From Tethya wilhelma (Eukaryota; Porifera; Demospongiae; Tethyida; Tethyidae), in assembly GCA_964030475.1 (NCBI GenBank), contig CAXIPT010000001.1, positions 21,232,868 to 21,296,867 on the forward strand: a DNA stretch of 64,000 nucleotides, read 5' to 3'. Below are positions 12,335 through 23,441 of the stretch, piece after piece; position 1 is the stretch's first letter; the number at the start of each line of letters is the position of its first letter. The position numbers and the translations under genes are program-made. Under the pieces are notes generated by a model that saw only the letters and a list, made by a program, of their open reading frames with translations, was not told where the DNA came from and did not search any database.

Positions 12335-12720
12335 TTTCAGTTAACCAGACACAAACGATTTGCGATTGCAATTTGAGTCACTTTAGACGATGAACAGCCA
12401 CGATCTAAACTCGCTGACTGACCAAATGCCACGTTGTCCAAACCGGGCTCTAGCTCTCCCAGACTCTAGAGAGCGATCCAAACTCGTCATTATCATCCGT
12501 AGCGCCGTCTCCCATTGCCAGTGAACATCTTAAAGCTTACATCCAAGTCGGCAGAGTCCCTCAAGTGGATCATTGATAATGTGAGTGGATATTCGTTGGA
12601 GGAAAGGGAGGAGTGGGGAAGACCACGTGTAGGTTAGTTGGTGAAATGACTTCCTATTTGATGGGTATTTTAACTGAATGTATGGTGTAGGCCTGCAATT
12701 CATGATTAGTTTAAATGCAA
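12335..12720 (+). pseudogene. Broken GET3/ASNA1 first exon with inverted middle
   Basis: Matches GET3 exon 1 and the start of intron 1 at 32818-33110. The start codon is missing: the join CAGTTAACC-AGACACAAACG skips the segment carrying ATG. The middle, about 12434-12513, is the reverse complement of the exon segment GGGAGACGC...GTTTGGACAA in the intact gene. The P-loop segment GGAAAGGGAGGAGTGGGGAA, the donor AGGTTAGTTGG and the following intron sequence are preserved at 12600-12640. No further exons follow, so it cannot make protein. Confidence 0.9.
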
Positions 12721-14134
12721 GGTCTTCCCTACTTGCAGGTTTATATATTGAGTCACCAGTTTACAAGAGTCATCTCCAGTACCACTGAGTGTTCTGCTGC
12801 ATGACTGTTTCTCTGTAAGTTTCTCAGTTCATTTAGCCACTGCCTTGTCCCCCATATGGTCAGTTGAGTTTGCAAGCTAGTACTGATTCAGTTTTGCGAC
12901 TTTCACAATCCGCAAAATTCAGTCAATGAGACATGTGACATGATTTCATAATCTAGTCTGGCCAGCCAGCAGACTAGTAAGCAATCTGATTGGCGCCACA
13001 TGATTTTCAGGCTGGCGGAGATGGGCAGAAGTGTACCCCATTTTTCGCTGGCAAAAGAGACGGGGTCTAGGGCCTGACTAAGAGCCAACTAACTTAGTAA
13101 GCATGCATTGAAGCCAGCTAGGCCAAAGATTGCAAAGATTGCTGTCCGAGGACTGTTGTTTATCACACTCGGATAAAATAATAATGCTGTTACAAATAGT
13201 TATTCGGTTGTTACAGGTTGCTTTCATCATAGCCACATCTGACCTGAGTCAGCAAGTCATCTCTATCGGGTGATGCAATGTCTGGAGGTGATTACCGAAG
13301 ATTATTAATAGCATGTTTGTGAGCTTGCCATGCAGTCAAAAGCAACATTGTGATGTGGCCACGTCCTTTCACATTCACATGGCAGTCCATTCAAGGTACT
13401 GTATAGCGGGAAAGTTTTGCGGGGTTTAACTTTCACGGTTTTCGTGGATCACGCTCCATCTGTGAAAGTTTTTATCGGCAAAATTCTTCGTAATATATAT
13501 ATGTATGGGCTCGCACAGCTCATCCGCAAAAAATGTTTGACGGAATACATCCGTGAAAGTTTAACACTGTGAAACTTCCCCGCTATATGTAATGTACTTG
13601 TATCTATAGTAACTAAGAACTGTTAGCTGCTTAAAATAAAGCCCACTACATGTTTGTTGTGCTGATCAAGACAATCCATGGGATATGCACAAATTTTGGG
13701 GGTTGGCTGAAAATACATGTACACTTTCACAATGTCATTTATATATAAAATTAAATTTAATATTAATGCTTGAAAAACTTGAAATGCCCTTTCATACAGT
13801 AATTATTATTACAGCTTTCAATAATAAGTACATTAAAAAAATTGTGTATATACCTGAGCGTATCTAGCTCCTACTTACCTACTTGCATGATGCTATTGCC
13901 GTGGAAGTGAGACCTGTACCATGGTATAATTGAAGACAATACAATAATATTTAGCATCATGTCAGTATTAAGTGCCCTTTCAGATTGTTGATTCAGAAGA
14001 TTTTATAGTTGAATGTACTGGCTTTATGCATTTCTTATTTCCTAGAACCTGAAAACTTAACGGGTGGGAACTACTGGTCGGTATAAGTGCATGCATGCCC
14101 CTTCAGATTGTTGATTCAGAGGATATCATACGTA
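12721..14134. other. Intergenic, no gene seen
   Basis: Holds MITE family C copy 4 (13402-13587) and a palindromic CTAGTCTGGCCAGCCAGCAG motif near 12952. No exon-like sequence was recognised. Confidence 0.5.
13402..13587. repeat. MITE family C copy 4
   Basis: Inverted termini TATAGCGGGAAAGTTTTGC and GTGAAACTTCCCCGCTATA; about 185 bp; intergenic. Confidence 0.8.
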
Positions 14135-15121
14135 CGGTAGTACGTATAGTAGGAATGGGCCAACTGTCCCATAGACACAATACAAAATGTCGGTCACCAT
14201 AAAAATCTAGTCAAACAAAATCAAACTTTCAAAGTTGCTCAGAGGCTCTCACTAACAGATTACCAACTGCTTGCAAGGCTTGAAACTCGCAAAAAGTTTC
14301 CTCAGCACTCGTAAAGAGCGCTAGTGGGAAGCCACTATAGTGCCATTTTTGTTCTTCTAACTTCCTAACTGACTTACTTGAAAAGCATTTCCAGAGAACC
14401 AGAATGTGTTGAGCCAACTTTGACAGCACAAAGTAAGTTCTTTTCATAGGTACTACATTCCTTGATACTCGTTTTCATCACAAATAAGCCTAAACAAAAC
14501 TAGAAAGCTTTGAAACTGAGAGTATAAATTCATGTACTTCGAATGTAGCCATCTTCTTGTAAAGTTCAAAGGTCATTATCCACGTGGCATTATTATGCGC
14601 ATGCGTATTAGCCTCCACTTAATGTAGTGCTGCTACTCAAGCTTTTTGTAAGGACTAACCAGTCTCTAACAGTTTCCACACTGTAGTGTTGAAAAAAGTG
14701 AATGAACAAGTAGTAAAAATTTCAAAAAAATATGTAGTGTAGGAATGGGCAGTGCGATAAAAAGTATTGGAACAAGGCATGTCTCAATTTCGGCACATGA
14801 CTACTTCATTTTTTATACCCAACTCTTGGCTAACAGTCCAGTTTAAGTCACCTGTCTGTTATAGTTTGCTCCACTGCTTAGGCTACTAATTAGTAGGAAT
14901 TTGAACCAATACAATAATAAGCTACCACACTATTGTAATATTATAATTGTACAGATCATTGCATTTACGACACTTAGCAGGATCCTTATAGGAAGGATCA
15001 ACTGACAAGAAAGAAAATGAAGTAGTCATGTGCCGAAATTGAGACATGCCTTGTTCCAATACTTTTTATCGCACTGCCCATTCCTACACTACATATTTTT
15101 TTTAAATTTTTACTACTTGTA
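14135..15121. mobile_element. Repeat family A, fullest copy (~1 kb) with ~105-bp inverted arms
   Basis: 14706-14812 and 15016-15120 are near-perfect inverted arms containing GTAGGAATGGGCAGTGCGAT and CAAGGCATGTCTCAATTTCG. The left part (GGGCCAACTGTCCCATAGAC, CTCAGAGGCTCTCACT) recurs at 41806-42461. Partial copies lie at 17394-17487, 28165-28480 and 60960-61985. No coding region was seen; it is non-autonomous. Confidence 0.8.
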
Positions 15122-15536
15122 ATATATGTAGTTAATTGAATCTATACTGAAGGTTTTGTGCATTTCTTATTTCCTAGTGCCTGCAAACTTAATGGGGGTC
15201 TATTAAATGTGCATGCATGGTGCGAGTTAATTGCCGCTAAAGAGCTATAGGCTGAGCCCTGGCACATGCATGCATGCACAACAATACTTTATCAATCAAA
15301 AAACCAATCACAAAAGTTACAATGACAAATAAAACTATATTTTAATAATAAATATTCATTCTAAAACAAAGGGACAGTCAGTTGACTCAAAAAGCTAGCT
15401 TGTCACTATTTGACTAAGAGAGTATAATAGAAATAATAACTATAAATTATAATATTAATTCTACAACTTTTCCATACTATATATTATGTTATATTAGCAA
15501 ACTATTAATTGTCCAAACCAAGCCAAATTTAAGCAT

Positions 15537-16862
15537 TCACTCAACGGGATCAGGTGCAGAAATTGTTGCAATAGTAGAGTTGAGTGGAATATTAGTTGCT
15601 TGGAGACTTGGTGTCTGACCATGCAGGTCAAATGTGATGTAATCCTTTACATGAGGCCCAAAAATGAGGCAGTATGTCGAACCACCAAAATGGAACATGC
15701 CAATCTGTTGGCCTTTGGTCACTCTTTCACCTTCATAGACTGTAATTTCGCATGAAGAGACCTCAGACATTCCAACAGCCATGAAACACATCATCCCAAT
15801 CAGTGGATTATCAGCTTCAATGAACACTAGGCAACGAGTTGCAACTTGTGTGATGTATCCTTGGGAACTATTTGGTCCTGAAGGATCGAAACCTTCTGAT
15901 TGAGCTTCCGAATAATATGATCCCGGCTGAACGTGGGTTTTATAGACTCTTCCTGATACTGGGCTGTGCCAACGATGGTAGCTGATCGCACTAAGGAATG
16001 CCTGGTAGACGATTCCACCAACAAATTTTTCCACAAGGGGGTCATTTGCAAGCATGTGCTCTAGAGAACATGGCTGCGACTTGATCCAGAACTTGTCACG
16101 ACGTTTGACGTTGCGTTCGAGCTTGAAGGGTGCTGCTTCACAGCAATTGGTGATCACATTATCGTCATCAGGATTTGAGATTGGACGAACACCATCGCGA
16201 AATTCTCGAGTGAAAAAATCATCCCAAGATGTGTAACCGAAATGAATCTTCTCTGGGTTACACTTGAATTCTTTCACGAAGTTTGGCATCTTTTTCATTG
16301 CAGCTGCACCAAACCATCCCTTTGTTGGGTGTTTGTTCAACACAGAGCAGGAGTCTGCTGATTTCAAGAAGGTTCCCCATTGATCTATGATCTTCTTGAG
16401 ATGTCGGTTGACTTTATCATTCAAAAAGGCAGCATAGCCATTAGGTGTTGCCATTGACCAATCAAAGATAGCGTTGATCGGGAATCCAACTAAGCCTGTT
16501 TCATTAAACTCGGGTGCTTTGTTTAGGATTTGGTTTACCAAGAACAACATGTGTAGGTAATTTCGTACTTGTGGCTTTCCCGTGGGGCTTTTTTTATACT
16601 TTGCTGGAACTTCCGAAAACATTTTGTGGAAAAACATATTGACTTCGGCATCACTTTCGATTAGTTGTTTGAAATCCTGTACAACTGGATGCAAGTTGGA
16701 GCAATCAACATCCGGAGCATCAACATCTTCAACTGATATGTTAAGATGATCAACTTCTTCAACAAGGTTGCATAGCCAGGTGTCTATAATTTGCTGATCT
16801 GATGGCAGCCATTCACCAACTCGATATTGGATAATCGTTACGGTAGTGCTTGCGCTATCCAT
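15537..16862 (-). CDS. PsiD/phosphatidylserine-decarboxylase-like enzyme, pyruvoyl-dependent, intronless
   Basis: Single exon, 441 residues. The N-terminal third (about residues 60-150, with QDFKQLIESDAEV and FPINAIFDWS) matches the PSDC-type domain found in fungal PSD-like proteins such as the tryptophan decarboxylase PsiD. The C-terminal part has the PSD fold: WDDFFTREFRDGVRPI, AISYHRWHSPVSG with the conserved His residues, CLVFIEADN, SSCEITVYEG, and the self-cleavage site MFHFGGST with Gly394-Ser395 (codon near 15680). Self-cleavage would create the pyruvoyl group. There is no mitochondrial target peptide or membrane segment, unlike the true PSD of phospholipid synthesis. A role in decarboxylating an amino acid (aromatic, as PsiD) is therefore an inference; the substrate is unknown. 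It is unusual in having no intron while neighbours have many, which fits retroposition or transfer. Confidence 0.88.
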   Translation of the reverse strand: MDSASTTVTIIQYRVGEWLPSDQQIIDTWLCNLVEEVDHLNISVEDVDAPDVDCSNLHPVVQDFKQLIESDAEVNMFFHKMFSEVPAKYKKSPTGKPQVRNYLHMLFLVNQILNKAPEFNETGLVGFPINAIFDWSMATPNGYAAFLNDKVNRHLKKIIDQWGTFLKSADSCSVLNKHPTKGWFGAAAMKKMPNFVKEFKCNPEKIHFGYTSWDDFFTREFRDGVRPISNPDDDNVITNCCEAAPFKLERNVKRRDKFWIKSQPCSLEHMLANDPLVEKFVGGIVYQAFLSAISYHRWHSPVSGRVYKTHVQPGSYYSEAQSEGFDPSGPNSSQGYITQVATRCLVFIEADNPLIGMMCFMAVGMSEVSSCEITVYEGERVTKGQQIGMFHFGGSTYCLIFGPHVKDYITFDLHGQTPSLQATNIPLNSTIATISAPDPVE

Positions 16863-16930
16863 AGCTGTAGATTATTGCAATTTTTGCAACTCGATGATTG
16901 GTGTATGTGATGTACTTCAAGGCTGGCTCT

Positions 16931-16939
16931 TATTTTATA
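16931..16939 (-). promoter_or_regulatory. TATA box of the PSD-like gene
   Basis: On the minus strand TATAAAATA lies 69-77 bases upstream of the start codon. Confidence 0.5.
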
Positions 16940-17713
16940 CAAAAAAATCTTTAAAGGGTGTGGCATAGAGGTGTGTGTATGTGGCTGACAGTGAACAGTT
17001 CACAAGTATAATATGATAATCAAGAAGAGGAATTAAGATAATTATGCATATTCTTAGAAAAAATTGGAATTGTTCCTCATTTTATGTATATGCATGTAAA
17101 TACCTTGAAGGTCTAAGGTCAAGTACCCTATATGTAGTAACAGGAACTTGATGTGGCCTACATTCCACTAGCTATTGATTGAGATAGAATGATGATCTCA
17201 TAATGCTTAGTAAGCAAAAAGGCTGAGTTAATTGTTATCCACCTAGCTAGCCAATTGATTGGCATGAGTTCAAACTATTACAGTGTACATGCAGATCTAC
17301 TGATTCATTAAAAATTTCAACTTGTATGACAGGACTATATAGCTGTCAGATTGTTGAGGGATCAAAAATTAAAATCAAGTATAGTAACTGTTATGGAATT
17401 AATTTTGTGCCGAAATTGAGACATGCCTTGTTTCCTTAGCACTGCCCATTCTTACACTGCTTATTTTTTTGAAATTTTTACAACTTGTATAATTTTGTTC
17501 AGACATTTGCCTGAGCACTGAGCAGGCATCAGGAGCTAAGGTTCCTTTATAATTTGAGATTGTTTATAACTTAAAGAACATTATATTTTCATACAATGTA
17601 AATTGTGTACGTAATATTTCCTAAATTTGGAAGTTGATTTTTTTCTGAGGAAGACAAATTATATGTTGAATGTATTTGCCGTGCTAGTTCTGTGCACATG
17701 CATGAAGTAGACT
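16940..17713. other. Intergenic, repeats only
   Basis: Contains the AAGAAGAGGAA repeat near 17020 and a family A fragment at 17394-17487 (GAGACATGCCTTGTTTCC). No gene seen. Confidence 0.5.
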
Positions 17714-19423
17714 TTAAGGAACATGCATGTTACATTGAAATTTGTACCATAGTTTAGGTCATACTTCAAAGGTACCGCCTAAGTTTACATATCCCATGTA
17801 CACTGGCTTGCTAACCACCAGTAGTAACTCTATAGCAAGCCAGTGTACATGGGGGGTTTACCCTATAGGGTACAATGATCAGCATGAGTTTATTTTAGTG
17901 ACCACTGCATGTGGTACAAGTCATCTGTACTATGAGTATCTAGTGTATATAGTTTTGTACTCCTGAGGGCTGTTGTATGTATTCCCGAGGGCGCATTTCA
18001 TTTAGGCCTTGGTAGATTTTATGCCGGCATATTTTTGAGCATTATATAGGCTGCTTTTTTTGTTGAGCATTATGCTGGCATAATAGGCAAAATTTCAGGC
18101 CTTAATGAGCATAATAGGCTGATTTTGTCAATGTTCTTTTCTGTAACAACAGTCTATTGACCAGTGTGTAGTTACCAACAGGGGGAATACCCATGTCAAT
18201 CAATTTGTGGTCAACTAGAAGATTTACACACAAGTTTCCGTGATGCTACAATACAACAATTGTACAAAGTAACTCTTTATTGTATGTTTTTTTATTGGAA
18301 TTGTTTTGTAATGAAATTAATTTTATGTAAAACAATACGTACATGACATGGGCATAATGTGAGCATAATAGGCAACTTCAAAAGCATAATGGGCAAGAGT
18401 TTGGGGCATAAAAGAATAGAATTAATAGGTAAGTTTGTGAGCATAATCTACCAAGCCCTAATTACCATACACACTAGATACTTATAGTACAAATATTACA
18501 TGAATGTCACAAGATTATTTCGAGCTATAGCTATATGAATGCATGAATATTATCAAATGCAAACCATATTAAGGAACATGCATGTTACATTGAAATTTGT
18601 ACCATAGTTTAGGTCATACTTCAAAGGTACCGCCTAAGTTTACATATCCCATGTACACTGGCTTGCTAACCACCAGTAGTAACTCTATAGCAAGCCAGTG
18701 TACATGGGGGGTTTACCCTATAGGGTACAATGATCAGCATGAGTTTATTTTAGTGACCACTGCATGTGGTACAAGTCATCTGTACTATGAGTATCTAGTG
18801 TATATAGTTTTGTACTCCTGAGGGCTGTTGTATGTATTCCCGAGGGCGCATTTCATTTAGGCCTTGGTAGATTTTATGCCGGCATATTTTTGAGCATTAT
18901 ATAGGCTGCTTTTTTTGTTGAGCATTATGCTGGCATAATAGGCAAAATTTCAGGCCTTAATGAGCATAATAGGCTGATTTTGTCAATGTTCTTTTCTGTA
19001 ACAACAGTCTATTGACCAGTGTGTAGTTACCAACAGGGGGAATACCCATGTCAATCAATTTGTGGTCAACTAGAAGATTTACACACAAGTTTCCGTGATG
19101 CTACAATACAACAATTGTACAAAGTAACTCTTTATTGTATGTTTTTTTATTGGAATTGTTTTGTAATGAAATTAATTTTATGTAAAACAATACGTACATG
19201 ACATGGGCATAATGTGAGCATAATAGGCAACTTCAAAAGCATAATGGGCAAGAGTTTGGGGCATAAAAGAATAGAATTAATAGGTAAGTTTGTGAGCATA
19301 ATCTACCAAGCCCTAATTACCATACACACTAGATACTTATAGTACAAATATTACATGAATGTCACAAGATTATTTCGAGCTATAGCTATATGAATGCATG
19401 AATATTATCAAATGCAAACCATA
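17714..19423 (+). repeat. 855-bp tandem duplication (17714-18568 and 18569-19423)
   Basis: Two adjacent copies start TTAAGGAACATGCATG and end AAATGCAAACCATA, offset by exactly 855 bases. Every stretch compared was identical. Each copy holds a perfect 20-bp hairpin (17793-17812 with 17834-17853; 18648-18667 with 18689-18708, 21-base loop) and a TIR element (18003-18463; 18858-19318). Two 74- and 60-codon open frames repeat identically but resemble no protein. Recent duplication or assembly duplication. Confidence 0.95.
18003..18463. mobile_element. MITE-like element with GCATAATAGGC repeats
   Basis: Ends are inverted: TTAGGCCTTGGTAGATTTTATG at the left against CATAATCTACCAAGCCCTAA at the right. 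The interior holds at least six direct or inverted copies of GCATAATAGGC. It is present again at 18858-19318 through the tandem duplication. Confidence 0.65.
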
Positions 19424-20257
19424 ATGCATGTAATAACAATGCCAATAAAACTTTTTCAAGAGTAGGAAGTTCAACCAATCCCATGTTGAATGTATAGTAC
19501 GTGCAAATTCTATGAAGATTGTATTCATGGCATGATATATATATAGTGCAAGATTATCACATTACAGCATGCAGCTAGTATAATAATTATATAGTCATGA
19601 AGTGATATAATTATAATTTGTAAGAAGAGGAACCATGTTGAATGCATGTATGGCAGCCTGTGTGCCACAAATTCTGTGAAGATTGTTACGGTATTTATGG
19701 AATGATGCCACTATAATATATGAAAGGAAGCAAGTTCCCCTTCATTTATCTATAAACCCACTAGGGAATAACCATGATATGAATTTAATTGTATAACCAT
19801 TTTGCTTAAATTACAGGTGTAGTCATGCAGACTGGTGATGTGTATATATTTGTCAAAGGAACTTATTAATAAGGAACCATGTTGAAGAAGCTACAAGTAC
19901 CTCTTGGCTTATGTATAGTCAGTGATATGTATTTATCAAGAAAAGGAACCATGTTAATGGCACAAGTTCCTCATCTTAAATTCACTAGAGCATAACCATT
20001 GTGCTTAAAGGTAGGCTCTATAGATATGATTATAATCTTGTATTGAATTTTATGGAAATAAGAGAAACTGTTGTTTAGTATACTGGAATGATTATTATCA
20101 GATCATGCATACATGCAGTGAGTAGTGCACAGATTAATGATGCTCTTCAAAGCGTGAATTATTATATGCCCAACCCTTTTTTTTTTTGGTATATATATAG
20201 GCTAAGCTATACACTTATTCTCCAATTTGCACAATTATTAATAGCTGAACGCCCATT
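19424..20257. other. Intergenic upstream of peptidase gene
   Basis: Several AAGAGGAACCATGTTGAA repeats with flanking CTAGAGCATAACCAT motifs (19620-20010). The AT-rich run GGTATATATATAGGC at 20189-20203 could serve as the peptidase promoter. No gene seen. Confidence 0.45.
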
Positions 20258-23200
20258 ATGGACAAGACTAAACTAGTTGCTAAGGACTCAGATGCTGAGG
20301 GTGATGGTGCAGACACTCATTCACAAAATATCTCTCCTAAAATGGCTCATGGTGGAAGGACACCCAATACAAGTGTCTTCTTCATCACTATGTCAGTGAT
20401 AATCACGGTGGTGTTGCTTATGATCGTAATAATCGGAGGAGTTTTCACTGTGGGTCTCTTTGTTTTACGGGATATGATGAGGGAAATAAATGAGTGTGAT
20501 CAGGTTTTGACAGAAACAGCGCAGACGTCAACCCTGCCTACTTATTTCCCACCTAATGTGTCTACCCGCTATGACTGGGGTGGCAAGTTGAAGGTGGATG
20601 GGAAAGAGTCTGATATGGATGTGTTGAGCTGGCTTGATGAGAATATGAGTGCCGATAACATTAGGAACAATTTGGCGTAAGGATTGAATTAATCAATTAA
20701 AATCACGATCATGCATGCATAATATAGCCCTTTTCCAGGAAACTTAATACTAATAATTATTATGATCTTTGATTACTTTTTCGAGCAGTGACTGCTGCAT
20801 GCATATGCTTGGTAATGTGAGCATTATGGAGATTTATTTAAACTCAGTCTTGTACATGCATGCACATCATGCACAAATACTTCTTCATAAACTCTACAAC
20901 TTTCATTGATTTTGCTCTCAAAATAATACAGCTGGCTGACAGCAAAGCCTCACATTGCTGGGAGCAGACAGAATGAGTTTTTGGCCGAGGGGATGTACCA
21001 CCAGTGGACTTACGACTACAATCTGGACAAAGTTGAACTCTTCAACTACTCAGTTCTCCTAAGTTACCCTAACACTAGTAACCCCAACACACTGGAGTTA
21101 AAGAGGTTCACTGGAGAGACTCTCTATGAGTCACACATCATGGAAGAGCCTCCTCTCATTCCAGATGAGAATGTTCCCGATGTCGCTGCTCCTTTTAATG
21201 CCTACTCTGGTAGTGGAAGTGTGTCTGTGAGTTTCTCAAACAGTTTATCATATCGTTTGACAAATAGGTGATGTATGCATGAGGGTGCCAAGCATCTCCA
21301 AATTTCAGCACTTCAAACCATATACTGCCTGTACAATTGTTCTCAAGTTAAATGTCGGAATTAACCTCATGCGTGCTTATATTTTACTATTTTTACTGTT
21401 TCAACTTGCCTCGTCAAGATTTACAGCTCGGGAGTAAACTATAGGTGTCCAGAAAATTTTGAGATTATAGGGTGTCTGAGATTCAATTTGCCTATGGGCC
21501 TGAATGGCCTGGGAAAGATCGAGGCAATTTTTAAACATGTCAACTAGAAATCAAACATGCAGGCTGTGCATTTATTCATATAATTATACTGGTTGTTTTT
21601 ACTCATTCTTGTATGGCAATGTATACACTTTCAAGTTGACAGAAGTTTAATATTTACGGCAGTTTAGATCAATTAATGTCAAGCGCTAAAACTACCTGCT
21701 TGCATGGTTACTTGTATTTAGTCATGCATCTATTGAAATGAGATTTCTTTGTAATGAACATCATGACTTTGACCGCATAATAATATTATTATAATTATTT
21801 GTATTATGTAGGGTCCGTTGGTGTATGTAAATTATGGCACTCTCCAGGACTTTTACTATCTTACTACCAATCTCTCTCTGAACCTTACCCGCTACATCTG
21901 TATTGTGAGGTATGGTGCCATTTTCAGAGGAGATAAGGTCAGTCAAAATATCTTCATGCATGCATGCATATAGTGCACATATACGAACACTGACTTAACT
22001 AGTTACATAATGGTCAAAACGACTTAACTAGTTACATAATGGTCAAAACGGTGAATCCTGAGAGCAGCGAAGGTTCTGAGTAGCCTGAGGGTTTATAAAA
22101 CAAGTAGAAACAGACAATACAGTGGCTTACAAGTTTAGATACTACTAAGTAGCCAATGAAATTTGAGGTTTGTACTCATAAATTTATTCATAGTATCTAA
22201 GCGGTTTATTTAGACACTATGAATAAACCAAGTAGTTTGTTTAACATTGTATATACTTCCTACATAATTATAGGCAGTTGGCCAGCTATAGCTTTACCGT
22301 CTGAGAGCTGACGGATGTCGCTAACTTAAAGACACTTAATCTTTTTCTGCCATGCATTTAAGTTTGTCTGTTACAATCTTCTATATAGGCTCATCTTGCT
22401 CAGCATTTCGGCTGCAAGGGACTTCTAATTTTTTCCGATCCCAAAGACTATGCCCCCAGTGGTGTGGAACCTTTTCCATATGGTCCTAGTCTCCCACAAT
22501 ATGGCGTCCAGCGAGGATCGTTGCTAATCCCAGAAGGTGATCCCCTTACCCCTGGCAAACCAGCTATTGGTGAGTTTTGGTTATACGTACATTAATGAGT
22601 ATACATGCATGTATGCACATGTGTAACATAAAGTTTAATGAGTATACATGCATGTATGCATATGTGTAACATAAAGTTTAATGAGTATACATGCATGTAT
22701 GCATAATAATAATGTGTAACATAAAGTTTAATGAGTATAATACATGCATGTATGCACATATGACATTGTGACATAAAGTTTAATGGGTATACATGCATGT
22801 ATGCATATACATAAGGTTAAATTAGCTTTGTTTCTATGTATACCTTTGACCTTATGAACTGTCACCTTTATGATATTTGACCTTACTAAAAACTGTGAAT
22901 ATGTATACATATATACATATGCATTAATTCATTTCTACACAGATGGGATGCATCGTCGTCCTTATAGTGTTGTAGAAGATGAAGGGGATGTTCCGAAGAT
23001 ACCAGTTCAACCTATTTCTTATGGTGATGCTGAACACTTTATGAAGTATGTCTGCATGTCCTGCCATCTATTAATTTGTGTACTGTTTCAGTTTGATACT
23101 GATTTTGTGGAAGTACACAATTGTTTTTGGGTGTTTTTTTGTCTTTTTTTTTGCTCGTTTGTTTTGTTTTACTGTATGTTGCTCTACTCTCCAGTGAGCT

Positions 23201-23334
23201 AGACGTTTATGATGCTCCACCTGACTGGGTAGGAGGACTCAAGATCAGTTACAAGATCCTACAGTCTTCCAAAAACACAAAGTAGGCATTTTGTAAATGA
23301 TTGCGCATACACGTACACACACACACACACACAC

Positions 23335-23381
<47 letters not shown>

Positions 23382-23382
23382 N

Positions 23383-23441
<59 letters not shown>

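Noticed and set aside
15537..16862. Canonical mitochondrial phosphatidylserine decarboxylase
   Set aside because: No targeting peptide or membrane segment, and it has the extra N-terminal PSDC-type domain of PsiD-like proteins.
17742..19201. Repeated 74- and 60-codon open frames in the tandem duplication
   Set aside because: Identity follows from the DNA duplication; no homology, and the frames run across a hairpin and a TIR element.
22590..22812. Possible CRISPR array
   Set aside because: Five ~46-bp units have no unique spacers and lie in an animal intron; a minisatellite.
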